Assembly (NCBI GenBank): GCA_020248985.1
Contig: JADCGL010000039.1
Coordinates: forward strand, 1-64,000
DNA: 64,000 bases
Reading direction: 5' to 3'
Origin: Telmatospirillum sp.
GTDB lineage: Bacteria > Pseudomonadota > Alphaproteobacteria > CACIAM-22H2
Shown here one piece after another: positions 1 to 7,598 of the stretch. Position 1 is the first letter of the stretch. Each line of letters begins with the position of its first letter. The notes beneath the pieces were generated by a model. The model saw nothing but the letters and a program-made list of their open reading frames with translations, was not told the origin of the DNA and made no database searches. A program made the position numbers and the translations under genes.

Positions 1-254
1 AGCCCGCCGGTGACGCGCCCTTCGGTTTCGGCAAAGACGGGCCTGATCCAAGCCCGACCGAAGGGCGTGGGTTGGACTGGCGCCGGTGTCACCGCGGTTC
101 CTCGGCAAGCGGTTTTTCTGCGAATCGCATGGTTTACTGTAGGGGTCGCGCCCGCATCCGAGCAAGCGCGTGCACGGTCCTTGCTGGCGCGCTATGGTGG
201 GAAGATGTCGAAGTTTTCTGTTTGTCGGGCCGTTCGACGGCCTCCCGTTACGCG

Positions 255-1448
255 ATGATCGTTTTGCAAGGTCGGCGCGCCATCCTGGCGCTTGCGGCGA
301 CTCAAATCGTCGGCTGGGGTTCGACTTATTTTTTGCCGGCGATGCTTGGCGCGCAGATGGCGCGCGATCTCGGCATGTCGGTCAGTTTTGCGTTTGCCGG
401 CGTCACCATCATGCTGGTCGTCGGCGCGTTTGTGGGACCCGTCTACGGGCGCTTTGCCGATCGGCGCGGGCCGCATGCGCTGTTGGTGGCCGGATCGTTT
501 TTGATGGCGCTTGCCTTGCTGGGGCTCGGCCTCGCGACCGGACCCATCGGCTACGCGGCCTGTTGGTTGCTGTTGGGCCTCGCCATGCCGATGGCTTTGA
601 CGCCGATCCCGTTCGTAGCGGCCGCGTGGCTGACGCCGGGTTCGGCGCGCCGCGCCGTCGCTGCGATGACGCTGCTCGGCGGCGGCACAACCGTGGTCTA
701 TTTGCCGCTCATGGCTTGGCTCGAACCGCAGATCGGCTGGCGCGCGATTTGTTTTCTGTTTGCCGCAAGCCAGCTCCTGCTGTGCCTGCCGCTGCACGCG
801 ATGATCGCACCGCAGCCGCCTTCCGCAGACAGCGCGCCCAATGCGCCCGCGGCATCTGCTGGCATCGGCGCACCGGCGGCGCGTCGGGCCGCCTTTTGGG
901 CGATGGCGCTGTCCTTCTCCTGCATCGGCTTTGTTACCTGGGGATTGCCGCTGCAGCTGGTCGCGATCGGCACGGCCTACGGCTTGCCGCTGTCTTTGGC
1001 CGTGGCGGTCGGCGCTGTTCTCGGGCCCTCGCAGATGGCGTCGCGGCTGCTCGATATCCTGTTCGGGCTGCGCTTCCCGATCCTCAAGATCGGTCTCTTC
1101 AGCCAAGCTTTGATCGCCGCCAGCTGCGCGCTGCCCTGGCTGCTGGGCGGATCGTTTGCCATGCTGACCGCAACGGTCGTCGGCTTCGGCCTGGGAGCAG
1201 GGGCCAATACGGTCGTGCGCATCATTGCCCCACTCGTCGTGTTCGGGCGCGAGGGCTATGCGAGCCTCATGGGCCGCATGAATCTGCCGCTCAATCTGGT
1301 GTTTGCGACGGCCCCCTTCGTGCTGGCGGCCATTCTCGAAGCGGGCGGCCCGGCAGCACCGTTGCTTTTGTGCGCCGGGCTGTCTTCGCTGTCGTTCGTC
1401 GGCTTGAGCATCGTCAAGCGCGTGGCTGACGGCCAGGCCGTTCAGTAG
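255..1448 (+). CDS. MFS transporter
   Basis: This 397-residue, strongly hydrophobic protein has about twelve membrane segments, the usual length for a major facilitator superfamily carrier. The loop between the second and third segments carries a good motif A (GRFADRRGPHAL), the family hallmark. The substrate cannot be told from sequence. The frame stays open further upstream, but that stretch is arginine-rich and unlike an MFS N-terminus, so the ATG at 255 was chosen; no strong Shine-Dalgarno precedes it. The first 254 bases of the window hold nothing I can support. The gene ends 13 bp from the convergent cupin gene. Confidence 0.85.
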   Translation: MIVLQGRRAILALAATQIVGWGSTYFLPAMLGAQMARDLGMSVSFAFAGVTIMLVVGAFVGPVYGRFADRRGPHALLVAGSFLMALALLGLGLATGPIGYAACWLLLGLAMPMALTPIPFVAAAWLTPGSARRAVAAMTLLGGGTTVVYLPLMAWLEPQIGWRAICFLFAASQLLLCLPLHAMIAPQPPSADSAPNAPAASAGIGAPAARRAAFWAMALSFSCIGFVTWGLPLQLVAIGTAYGLPLSLAVAVGAVLGPSQMASRLLDILFGLRFPILKIGLFSQALIAASCALPWLLGGSFAMLTATVVGFGLGAGANTVVRIIAPLVVFGREGYASLMGRMNLPLNLVFATAPFVLAAILEAGGPAAPLLLCAGLSSLSFVGLSIVKRVADGQAVQ

Positions 1449-1461
1449 TGCACGATGCCTG

Positions 1462-1884
1462 TCAGGCGCCGCAGATCACGCGGCGATCTTCGGCATCGAG
1501 TTCGACGCGCGTGCCGTTGCGGATGAGTTCGGCGAAATCCTGGTTCGGCACCATGACCGTCAGCGTGTAGAGCTTGCCGGGCCCGGTATTCTCGACGACA
1601 TGTTCGGCGCCGGGGCGCAGCAGCATCGCGTCGCCCTTTTTGACGGGCTGCACGTCGCCCCCGCACAGCGCGCGCCCGGTGCCTTCGAGCACGAAAAACA
1701 TCTCGTGCGCGCGGCTGTGGGAATTGGGCGGCGTTTTGCCGCCGGGGGCGAAGATTTCGACGACGGCGACCAGATCCGCACCTTCGCCCGCCGGATCGAA
1801 GATCAGCGCGAAATAATTGCTGTCGCCGGGCGCAATGCGATAGGCCGCGCAGTCGGCCATGTTCTTGAAGACAAGCGGCGTCAT
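1462..1884 (-). CDS. Small single-domain cupin protein
   Basis: A 140-residue single cupin. The first metal-binding motif is seen around SHSRAHEMFFVLEG and the second as GDAMLLRPGAEHVVEN, giving histidines and a glutamate for a divalent metal site. The substrate is unknown; small cupins of this kind are isomerases, dioxygenases or ligand sensors. The ATG at 1884 overlaps the stop of the upstream cysteine hydrolase by four bases (ATGA), so the two are translationally coupled. It is the last gene of the minus-strand run that begins with allophanate hydrolase near 9.4 kb. Confidence 0.85.
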   Translation of the reverse strand: MTPLVFKNMADCAAYRIAPGDSNYFALIFDPAGEGADLVAVVEIFAPGGKTPPNSHSRAHEMFFVLEGTGRALCGGDVQPVKKGDAMLLRPGAEHVVENTGPGKLYTLTVMVPNQDFAELIRNGTRVELDAEDRRVICGA

Positions 1885-2651
1885 CGCCCGAGACCTTTCA
1901 GCAAGGCCGTGCTCGGCGTCGTGAAGCCGAAACATTGGCGCACATTGTAGAGCGTTGCGTCCCAGCAGAAGCCGGGGCTGGTCGTCGCACTGCAATCTTC
2001 GAGCATCACGCAGTCGTAGCCGAGAAAATTGGCGTCCTGCAGCGTGCACAGCACGCATTGGTCGGCATTGACGCCGCCGAACAGCAATGTATCGATGCGA
2101 AGATTGCGCAGGATGGAATCGAGCGGCGTGTCCCAAAAGCCCGACATGCGGAATTTGTCGACGCGTATGTCGCTGTCTTGTGGGGCGAGTTCGTCCACGA
2201 CCGCAGCGGCCCAACTATCTTTCTCGAGCACGTTGGCCTTGCGCTTGGGCAGCTTGTCGCCGAGGCCGATACCCTTGCCGGTCGGCTTGTAGACATGCTC
2301 GAGCGACGGGCTCAGATTGAGGCGATCGGGCCGATTGCCCCAATTCACCCAAACGACGGGCACATGCGCTCGGCGCAAGCGCGGCAGCAACTTCGCCAAG
2401 GGCGCGATCGGTTTGCGCGCGGGCGCCACATCGACCCCGATATGCGCCAGCCACCCGTCGGGGTGGCAGAAATCGTTCTGCATATCGATCACGACAATGG
2501 CCGTGCGCGCCAAATCGATCGTCAATTTCTGCGGCGTCGCGTCGAATGTCAGCGGCCGCGGCTTCACCTGTGGGCGAACGGTATCGACGGATCCGGCGTC
2601 GGCGCGCCAGAGATTTGCGGCGGTGGTGCCAAGTGGGTTGCGCGGTTTCAT
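1881..2651 (-). CDS. Isochorismatase-family cysteine hydrolase, RutB-like
   Basis: A 256-residue cysteine amidohydrolase. The Asp of the catalytic triad lies in VVIDMQNDFC, the Lys probably in LEKDSW, and the nucleophilic Cys in GVNADQCVLCT. The stretch SGFWDTPLDSILRNL closely resembles RutB, the ureidoacrylate amidohydrolase of pyrimidine breakdown (comparison from memory). Biuret hydrolase belongs to the same superfamily and would also fit beside allophanate hydrolase, but the resemblance looks weaker. It overlaps both the upstream Nudix gene and the downstream cupin gene by 4 bp. A ureido or amide substrate is inferred from family and context. Confidence 0.8.
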   Translation of the reverse strand: MKPRNPLGTTAANLWRADAGSVDTVRPQVKPRPLTFDATPQKLTIDLARTAIVVIDMQNDFCHPDGWLAHIGVDVAPARKPIAPLAKLLPRLRRAHVPVVWVNWGNRPDRLNLSPSLEHVYKPTGKGIGLGDKLPKRKANVLEKDSWAAAVVDELAPQDSDIRVDKFRMSGFWDTPLDSILRNLRIDTLLFGGVNADQCVLCTLQDANFLGYDCVMLEDCSATTSPGFCWDATLYNVRQCFGFTTPSTALLKGLGR

Positions 2652-3202
2652 CGGTTTTTCCACTCCAACAGGGCGCGCGCGGCGATCGCCGCGTAGGCCA
2701 GAATGACGAACCGGTTCTCCTGCAAATACGCCGCCAATTCGTCGCGCGACAGGCTTAGCAATTCCTGTTCCTCGAGGTCGCCCGAGTGCGGTTCGGCGAT
2801 TTTGCGGCAGCCCAAAGCCATGAACATATGGCATTTGGCGCCGCGCACATTGGCTCCGGTAAGGCCTGCCCCCAGCGACATCCAGCTTGCCGCCGCGTGG
2901 CCGGTTTCCTCGCGCAGCTCGCGCCGTGCCGCCGCTTCGGGCGTTTCGCCCGCATCGATGCCGCCGCCCGGAAAGCCCAATACGATTTCGCCAGGGCCTT
3001 GGCGGTAGCTGCGGATCATCAGCACGCGCCCGTCCTCGAGAACGGGGAACACCATCGAATAGTCCGGCAACAGGATGCGATGGTAGCTCGGCACGATTTT
3101 GCCGTTCGGCAGCTCGAGCCTCTCGTCGAGCACGCGCACCCACGGGTCGGCCTTGTAGACTTCGCGCGAGGTAAGCGTTTTCCAGGGGCGATGCCGGTCC
3201 AT
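2648..3202 (-). CDS. Nudix hydrolase (ADP-ribose pyrophosphatase type)
   Basis: A 184-residue Nudix protein. The Nudix box is seen as GGIDAGETPEAAARRE followed by LREETGH, with the REx2EE metal-binding core intact; the final aliphatic position is His. Length and the N-terminal strand region resemble ADP-sugar pyrophosphatases, but specificity cannot be read from sequence. I chose the ATG at 3202 (MDRHRPWK) because earlier in-frame starts would run into the end of the upstream gamma-glutamyltransferase gene. Its stop overlaps the next start by 4 bp. Confidence 0.85.
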   Translation of the reverse strand: MDRHRPWKTLTSREVYKADPWVRVLDERLELPNGKIVPSYHRILLPDYSMVFPVLEDGRVLMIRSYRQGPGEIVLGFPGGGIDAGETPEAAARRELREETGHAAASWMSLGAGLTGANVRGAKCHMFMALGCRKIAEPHSGDLEEQELLSLSRDELAAYLQENRFVILAYAAIAARALLEWKNR

Positions 3203-3210
3203 AGCGCTTC

Positions 3211-4794
3211 CTAGGCGACGAGTGCGACAGACCACGGGCTCATGACGTCGGCCATGCCGGTACGCGCGCCGGTCGATGGGTCGAGCATCACGGCGGACGG
3301 GCAGGCGTAGTTGGCCGGCGAAATCGTATGTTCGCTCGCGCGCAACTCGTAACGCTCGGCAAGGGCGCGGTGGACGTCAAACGCCAAACGCGGATCGTAA
3401 TCGACATGCGCGTTGCCCGACACATCGATGCGCGGTGTATGGAAAGCTTCTTCGAGCGACATGCCGTGGTCGACCACAAACGACAGGATCTGCGCCACCG
3501 CCGGCAGGATGCGCCGTCCGCCAGATGCGCCGAGCGCGAACCAAGCGCGCCCGCCGCGCGAAACGATCGTCGGGCACATATTGGTGAGCGGCCGCTTGCC
3601 GGGCGCAAGCGAGTTGGCGCGACCGGGGCGCGGGTCGAACCACATGATGCCGTTGTTGAGCAGGATGCCAGTGCGCGGCAGCACAAGGCGGCTCCCGAAC
3701 GACGAAAGCAGCGTCTGCGTCAGTGCCACTATGTTGCCGGCACGGTCGATGACGTTGAGATGCGTGGTGCTCGTGACAGGGCCCGTCCCTGCGGGCGTGC
3801 CTGCCAACCGCTCGGCATAGGCTTGGCGAAGGGCGTCCGCATAGGCCACGAAGCTCGCCGCATCGGTGCCGAACGGTCGGAAGATTTGCGGCGAAAGAAG
3901 CTCGAGCACGCGCGCCAGCGTCGGGCCCGCCGTGCCAGCAGGGCCTGCCGCAACCTCCGCACCGCGATAGGTGCAGAAAGTGGGTTCGACGATGCGCGCG
4001 CGGAAGCCCGCGAGATCGGCCCGCGTGATGACGCCGCCCAGGCTCTGCAGGTCGTCGGCAATGTCGGCCGCCAATACGCCGTCGTAGAAATCGCGCGGGC
4101 CCTTGAGCTGCAGGCGCCGCAGCGTGGACGCCAATTCGCCCATCGGCATGAACGGTACATTCGTGCCGGTTTCGCGGCTGGGCGGCAGACCATCGACGAG
4201 ATAGACGTCCGCCGAGCTCTGATAACGCGATATCACCTCTGCGGCATTCGCGATTTTGAGCGTGGTCCAGAAATCGACCGGCAGGCCGCGCTCAGCCAAT
4301 CGCACGGCAGGTTCGAGTGCTGTCTCCCACGGAATCGTGCCGAATTTTTCGAGGGCGAGCGCAAGTCCGTCGACCTGGCCCGGAATTGCGACGGACAGAG
4401 GCCCGTAGACATTGCGGTTGTCGAAGACTTCGGGCCAGCCGAACAGGTCGCCTGCTTTGCGTCCTGTCAGCGGAAAATGGCTCGGATCGAGCCCGGTAGG
4501 TGCCAACGGGCCGAAATCGACGATCTGGGTCTTGCCGGTTGCGGCGTCGCGGTACGAGAGATACCCGATGCCGCCAAGACCGCTGTTCCAAGGCTCGACG
4601 GCCGCCAGTGCGAAGGCGGCAGAAACGGCCGCATCGACGGCGTTGCCGCCATTCTGCAGCACTTCCGCACCCACTTCCATCGCTGCGCGCGCCTGGCCGG
4701 AGATCACGCCGCCGATGGCCGTTCCCGCCTGCGGTTTCTGGATACTGAAATTTTGCGTCGTATAGGGCCGGGCGGTCGCCATCGGGTACTCCAT
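3211..4794 (-). CDS. Gamma-glutamyltransferase family protein
   Basis: A 527-residue Ntn-hydrolase of the gamma-glutamyltransferase family. The N-terminal part has the conserved GGNAVDAAVSAAFAL stretch. The autoprocessing site with the nucleophilic Thr lies at TSTTHLNVID, followed by the small subunit, including GKRPLTNMCPT and GASGGRRILPAV. I see no convincing signal peptide, so a cytoplasmic enzyme or a relative acting on another gamma-glutamyl or acyl-amide compound is possible. Two starts are plausible (4794 or 4782). The 40-bp gap to the upstream MarC gene and 8 bp to the downstream Nudix gene indicate a single operon. Confidence 0.87.
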   Translation of the reverse strand: MEYPMATARPYTTQNFSIQKPQAGTAIGGVISGQARAAMEVGAEVLQNGGNAVDAAVSAAFALAAVEPWNSGLGGIGYLSYRDAATGKTQIVDFGPLAPTGLDPSHFPLTGRKAGDLFGWPEVFDNRNVYGPLSVAIPGQVDGLALALEKFGTIPWETALEPAVRLAERGLPVDFWTTLKIANAAEVISRYQSSADVYLVDGLPPSRETGTNVPFMPMGELASTLRRLQLKGPRDFYDGVLAADIADDLQSLGGVITRADLAGFRARIVEPTFCTYRGAEVAAGPAGTAGPTLARVLELLSPQIFRPFGTDAASFVAYADALRQAYAERLAGTPAGTGPVTSTTHLNVIDRAGNIVALTQTLLSSFGSRLVLPRTGILLNNGIMWFDPRPGRANSLAPGKRPLTNMCPTIVSRGGRAWFALGASGGRRILPAVAQILSFVVDHGMSLEEAFHTPRIDVSGNAHVDYDPRLAFDVHRALAERYELRASEHTISPANYACPSAVMLDPSTGARTGMADVMSPWSVALVA

Positions 4795-4834
4795 CGGCAG
4801 CGGAATGGGGGGCGGATCAGCTTATCCTTTTGCG

Positions 4835-5479
4835 CTACACGGGCAAGCCCGCGAGCACTGGAAAGAGACCGATCAACCCAACCGAAACGATCTGCACGGC
4901 AATCGCCGCCAGCAGCAACCCGAAAATCCGGTTGAGAATGTTGAGGCCTGTGCGGCCGAGCCGTTTGCCGATGGGATCCGCGAGGCGCAGCGTGGCCCAG
5001 ACTGCAAGGCAGACGAGCGCGATGCAGCCGACTACGACGGCGAGATGCGCCAGTTCGGGGGTGCGCTTGGCTTCGATGATCGTCGAGGAGATCGAACCAG
5101 GACCGACGAGCAGTGGAATGCCGATGGGTACAACCCCGAGCACGGACTTGCCGCCAGCCTCGTCGGTCTCTTCCTGCGTCTGCTGAACGCCCGAAACTTT
5201 GGCGTTCAGCATCGACAGGCTCATGATGAACAGCACGATGCCGCCGCCGACGCGAAACGCGTCGAGGCTCGTCCCCATTACGCGGAGCAGCAAATCGCCG
5301 GTGACGGCAGAGACCACGAGCACGGCGAACACGGTCGTTGCCGCCATGTCGGCCGTGCGCGTGCGGAATTTTTGGTCCTGACCGGCGGTGAGCGCCAAGA
5401 AAACGGGGATCGCCGAAAAAGGCGACAGAATCGCGAGCAGCGTTACGACGAATCGCGAATAGACGGCGAATTCGGCCAC
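4835..5479 (-). CDS. MarC family integral membrane protein
   Basis: A 214-residue protein with about six membrane segments and the MarC family signatures LSPFSAIPVFLAL near the N-terminus and GIPLLVGPGSIS in the middle. The function of MarC proteins is unsettled; the old link to multidrug resistance has not held up. The gene starts 6 bp after the allantoinase stop. That places a membrane protein inside a ureide-degradation operon, so a role in export or uptake of a related metabolite is possible but only inferred. Confidence 0.88.
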   Translation of the reverse strand: MAEFAVYSRFVVTLLAILSPFSAIPVFLALTAGQDQKFRTRTADMAATTVFAVLVVSAVTGDLLLRVMGTSLDAFRVGGGIVLFIMSLSMLNAKVSGVQQTQEETDEAGGKSVLGVVPIGIPLLVGPGSISSTIIEAKRTPELAHLAVVVGCIALVCLAVWATLRLADPIGKRLGRTGLNILNRIFGLLLAAIAVQIVSVGLIGLFPVLAGLPV

Positions 5480-5485
5480 GTGCCT

Positions 5486-6412
5486 TTAGCCTTGGTAAGG
5501 GTGCGTTTTGATCCAGTGGCGCGCGATGTCCATGCGCCGGCAAACCCAGACGCGATCGTATTTGGCGACGTGGTCCATGAAACGCTGCAGGGCGCGCATG
5601 CGGCCGGGCCGGCCGATCAGCCGCAGATGCAGGCCGATCGACATCATCTTGGGCGTCTCGTCGCCCTCGGCATAGAGCGTGTCGAACGCGTCGCGCGCAT
5701 AGGCGAACCAGTCGTCGCCGGTATTGAAGCCTTGGGCGGTGCCGAACTTCATGTCGTTGACGTCGAGCGTGTAGGGCACCACGAGATGGCCCTTGCCCGC
5801 GACCTTCGTCCAATAGGGAAGGTCGTCGTTGTAGGAGTCGCCGTCGTAGAGCATGCCGTGCTCGACCGCGAGGCGCCGCGTGTTGGACGACAGGCGGCCC
5901 GTGTACCAGCCGACAGGTGCCACACCGGTTGTTTTCTTGATCGCATCGATCGCGAGTTTGAAATGTTTGCGTTCCTCGGCGATCGGCATGTTCTGGTAGT
6001 CGATCCACCGCCAGCCGTGGCTCGCGACTTCATGGCCGCCCTCGACCATGGCGCGTGCCGCCTCCGGATGGCGGAGCAGCGCCGTGCCGACGGCCCACGA
6101 GGTAAAGGGAAGCTGGCGACGCTCGAATTCGCGCATGATGCGCCAGAAGCCGGCGCGGCTGCCGTACTCGTAGACGCTCTCGACGGATTCGTCGCGCTTG
6201 CGCGGGCGCGGTGTAAGGCCCACGACCTCGTGCAGAAAAACTTCCGATTCCTTGTCGCCGTGCAGGATCGAACGCTCGCCGCCTTCTTCGTAGTTGACGA
6301 CGAACGACACGGCAATGCGCGCCTTGTTGGGCCAAGCCGCATGCGGCGGATTGCGCCCGTAGCCCACGAGATCGCGGTCGTAGGCAGGGGATTTAGACTT
6401 GGCTTTTGGCAT
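5486..6412 (-). CDS. puuE: PuuE-type allantoinase (polysaccharide deacetylase fold)
   Basis: A 308-residue member of the PuuE family, metal-independent allantoinases built on a polysaccharide deacetylase fold that hydrolyse allantoin to allantoate. The N-terminal DLVGYGRNPPHAAWP, the stretch SFVVNYEEGGE, and GGHEVASHGWRW and GWYTGRLSSNTRR are characteristic. Length matches the family. The start overlaps the end of the upstream amidase gene by 20 bp. The product would feed the AllC-like amidohydrolase near 21.7 kb and the ureidoglycolate lyase near 21 kb. Confidence 0.88.
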   Translation of the reverse strand: MPKAKSKSPAYDRDLVGYGRNPPHAAWPNKARIAVSFVVNYEEGGERSILHGDKESEVFLHEVVGLTPRPRKRDESVESVYEYGSRAGFWRIMREFERRQLPFTSWAVGTALLRHPEAARAMVEGGHEVASHGWRWIDYQNMPIAEERKHFKLAIDAIKKTTGVAPVGWYTGRLSSNTRRLAVEHGMLYDGDSYNDDLPYWTKVAGKGHLVVPYTLDVNDMKFGTAQGFNTGDDWFAYARDAFDTLYAEGDETPKMMSIGLHLRLIGRPGRMRALQRFMDHVAKYDRVWVCRRMDIARHWIKTHPYQG

Positions 6413-7598
6413 CGTCGTCCGGCTCCGCAGCGTGGGGAATGGTCAGAAGTTTGACGAAATTGAGCAGCATCGCGTCTTGGCCGCGCGCGGCAAGGAAGGA
6501 GATGCCCACCGGCGCATCGTCGGCGAATCCGGCCGGCAGCGAAATCTGCGGCAAGCCGGCGAGCCCGGCGATGCAGGTCAGCATCAAGGTGCGCTGGCGC
6601 ACGCGGTCGAACGTCGCCTCATCCGCGTCGCGCAGCGGGGCGGGTGTTGCTGCCGTGGGCATACACAGGATGGTGCCCGGAATCAGCAGCGCATCCATGT
6701 GAGCGCAGATCGCAGCACGCTGTTTCTGGTGTGCTGCGACGGTTGCGGCATCGATCGACTTCGCGAACTTGAAGCGCGCAGCGACGTCGGGGGCAAGGCG
6801 CGGCTCCACCTGTTCGATCCATTCGCCGTGGCACGCCCAGGCTTCCGCACCCGACAGCATGCGGAACGTATCCGACCACGCGGACAGTTCCGGCCCCGCA
6901 ACGTCGATGTCGGCCGTATCTTCGAAGAACGATTTGGCCCGCCCGACCCAGGGCAGCAGTGCGACATGCACGGCCGGGTCGATCAGGCGCATGAGGTCGC
7001 TCGCGACGAGTAGGCGCATGGGCTCGGGCGGCGGCGTTTTCGCGTCGAGCAACGCGCGGCCGACGCGCTCGAGCAAGTCGGCGTCGCGCGCGAACCAGCC
7101 CACCGTATCGAAGCTAGGGGCAAGCGGCACCACACCTTCGATAGGCACCGCGCCGTGCGTGGGGCGCACGCCGAACAAGCCGCAATAGCTTGCCGGCACG
7201 CGGATCGAGCCGCCGGTGTCCGTACCCAGCGCGAAGTCGCAAGCACGACCAGCGACTGCCGAGGCCGACCCTGACGACGAGCCGCCGGGAACGCGCTCGG
7301 GGGCTGCCGGATTGAGCGGCGTGCCGTAATGCGCATTGCGCCCGGTGAGGCCGTAGGCGATTTCGTCCATCGTCGTCTTGCCGAGCAACGTGGCGCCGGC
7401 ATCGATCAGCAGTTGGAGGGCGGGGGCACTGCGCGTGGCTTTGTTGTGGGTCTGCAGCCAGGTCGGATTGCCGGCCCCCGTGCGCTTGCCGGCCACGTCG
7501 AAATTGTCCTTGGCCGAAAACACGGTGCCGCGCAGCGGTCCGTCTTCGATGCCGACGATATGCACGCGCTCGTGGCGGGTGTAGGCGTCGAGATTCAT
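6393..7598 (-). CDS. Amidase-signature hydrolase paired with AtzF
   Basis: A 401-residue amidase-signature enzyme. The Lys of the Ser-Ser-Lys triad is in FSAKDNFDVAG, the cis-Ser region is PGGSSSGSASAVAG, and the nucleophilic Ser lies in GTDTGGSIRVPASYCG. It begins by a 4-bp ATGA overlap with the allophanate hydrolase stop, so the two are made together. The substrate is unknown; family and position suggest a small amide in purine, pyrimidine or urea metabolism. It resembles the N-terminal amidase half of AtzF and may have arisen by duplication. Confidence 0.82.
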   Translation of the reverse strand: MNLDAYTRHERVHIVGIEDGPLRGTVFSAKDNFDVAGKRTGAGNPTWLQTHNKATRSAPALQLLIDAGATLLGKTTMDEIAYGLTGRNAHYGTPLNPAAPERVPGGSSSGSASAVAGRACDFALGTDTGGSIRVPASYCGLFGVRPTHGAVPIEGVVPLAPSFDTVGWFARDADLLERVGRALLDAKTPPPEPMRLLVASDLMRLIDPAVHVALLPWVGRAKSFFEDTADIDVAGPELSAWSDTFRMLSGAEAWACHGEWIEQVEPRLAPDVAARFKFAKSIDAATVAAHQKQRAAICAHMDALLIPGTILCMPTAATPAPLRDADEATFDRVRQRTLMLTCIAGLAGLPQISLPAGFADDAPVGISFLAARGQDAMLLNFVKLLTIPHAAEPDDDAKSQV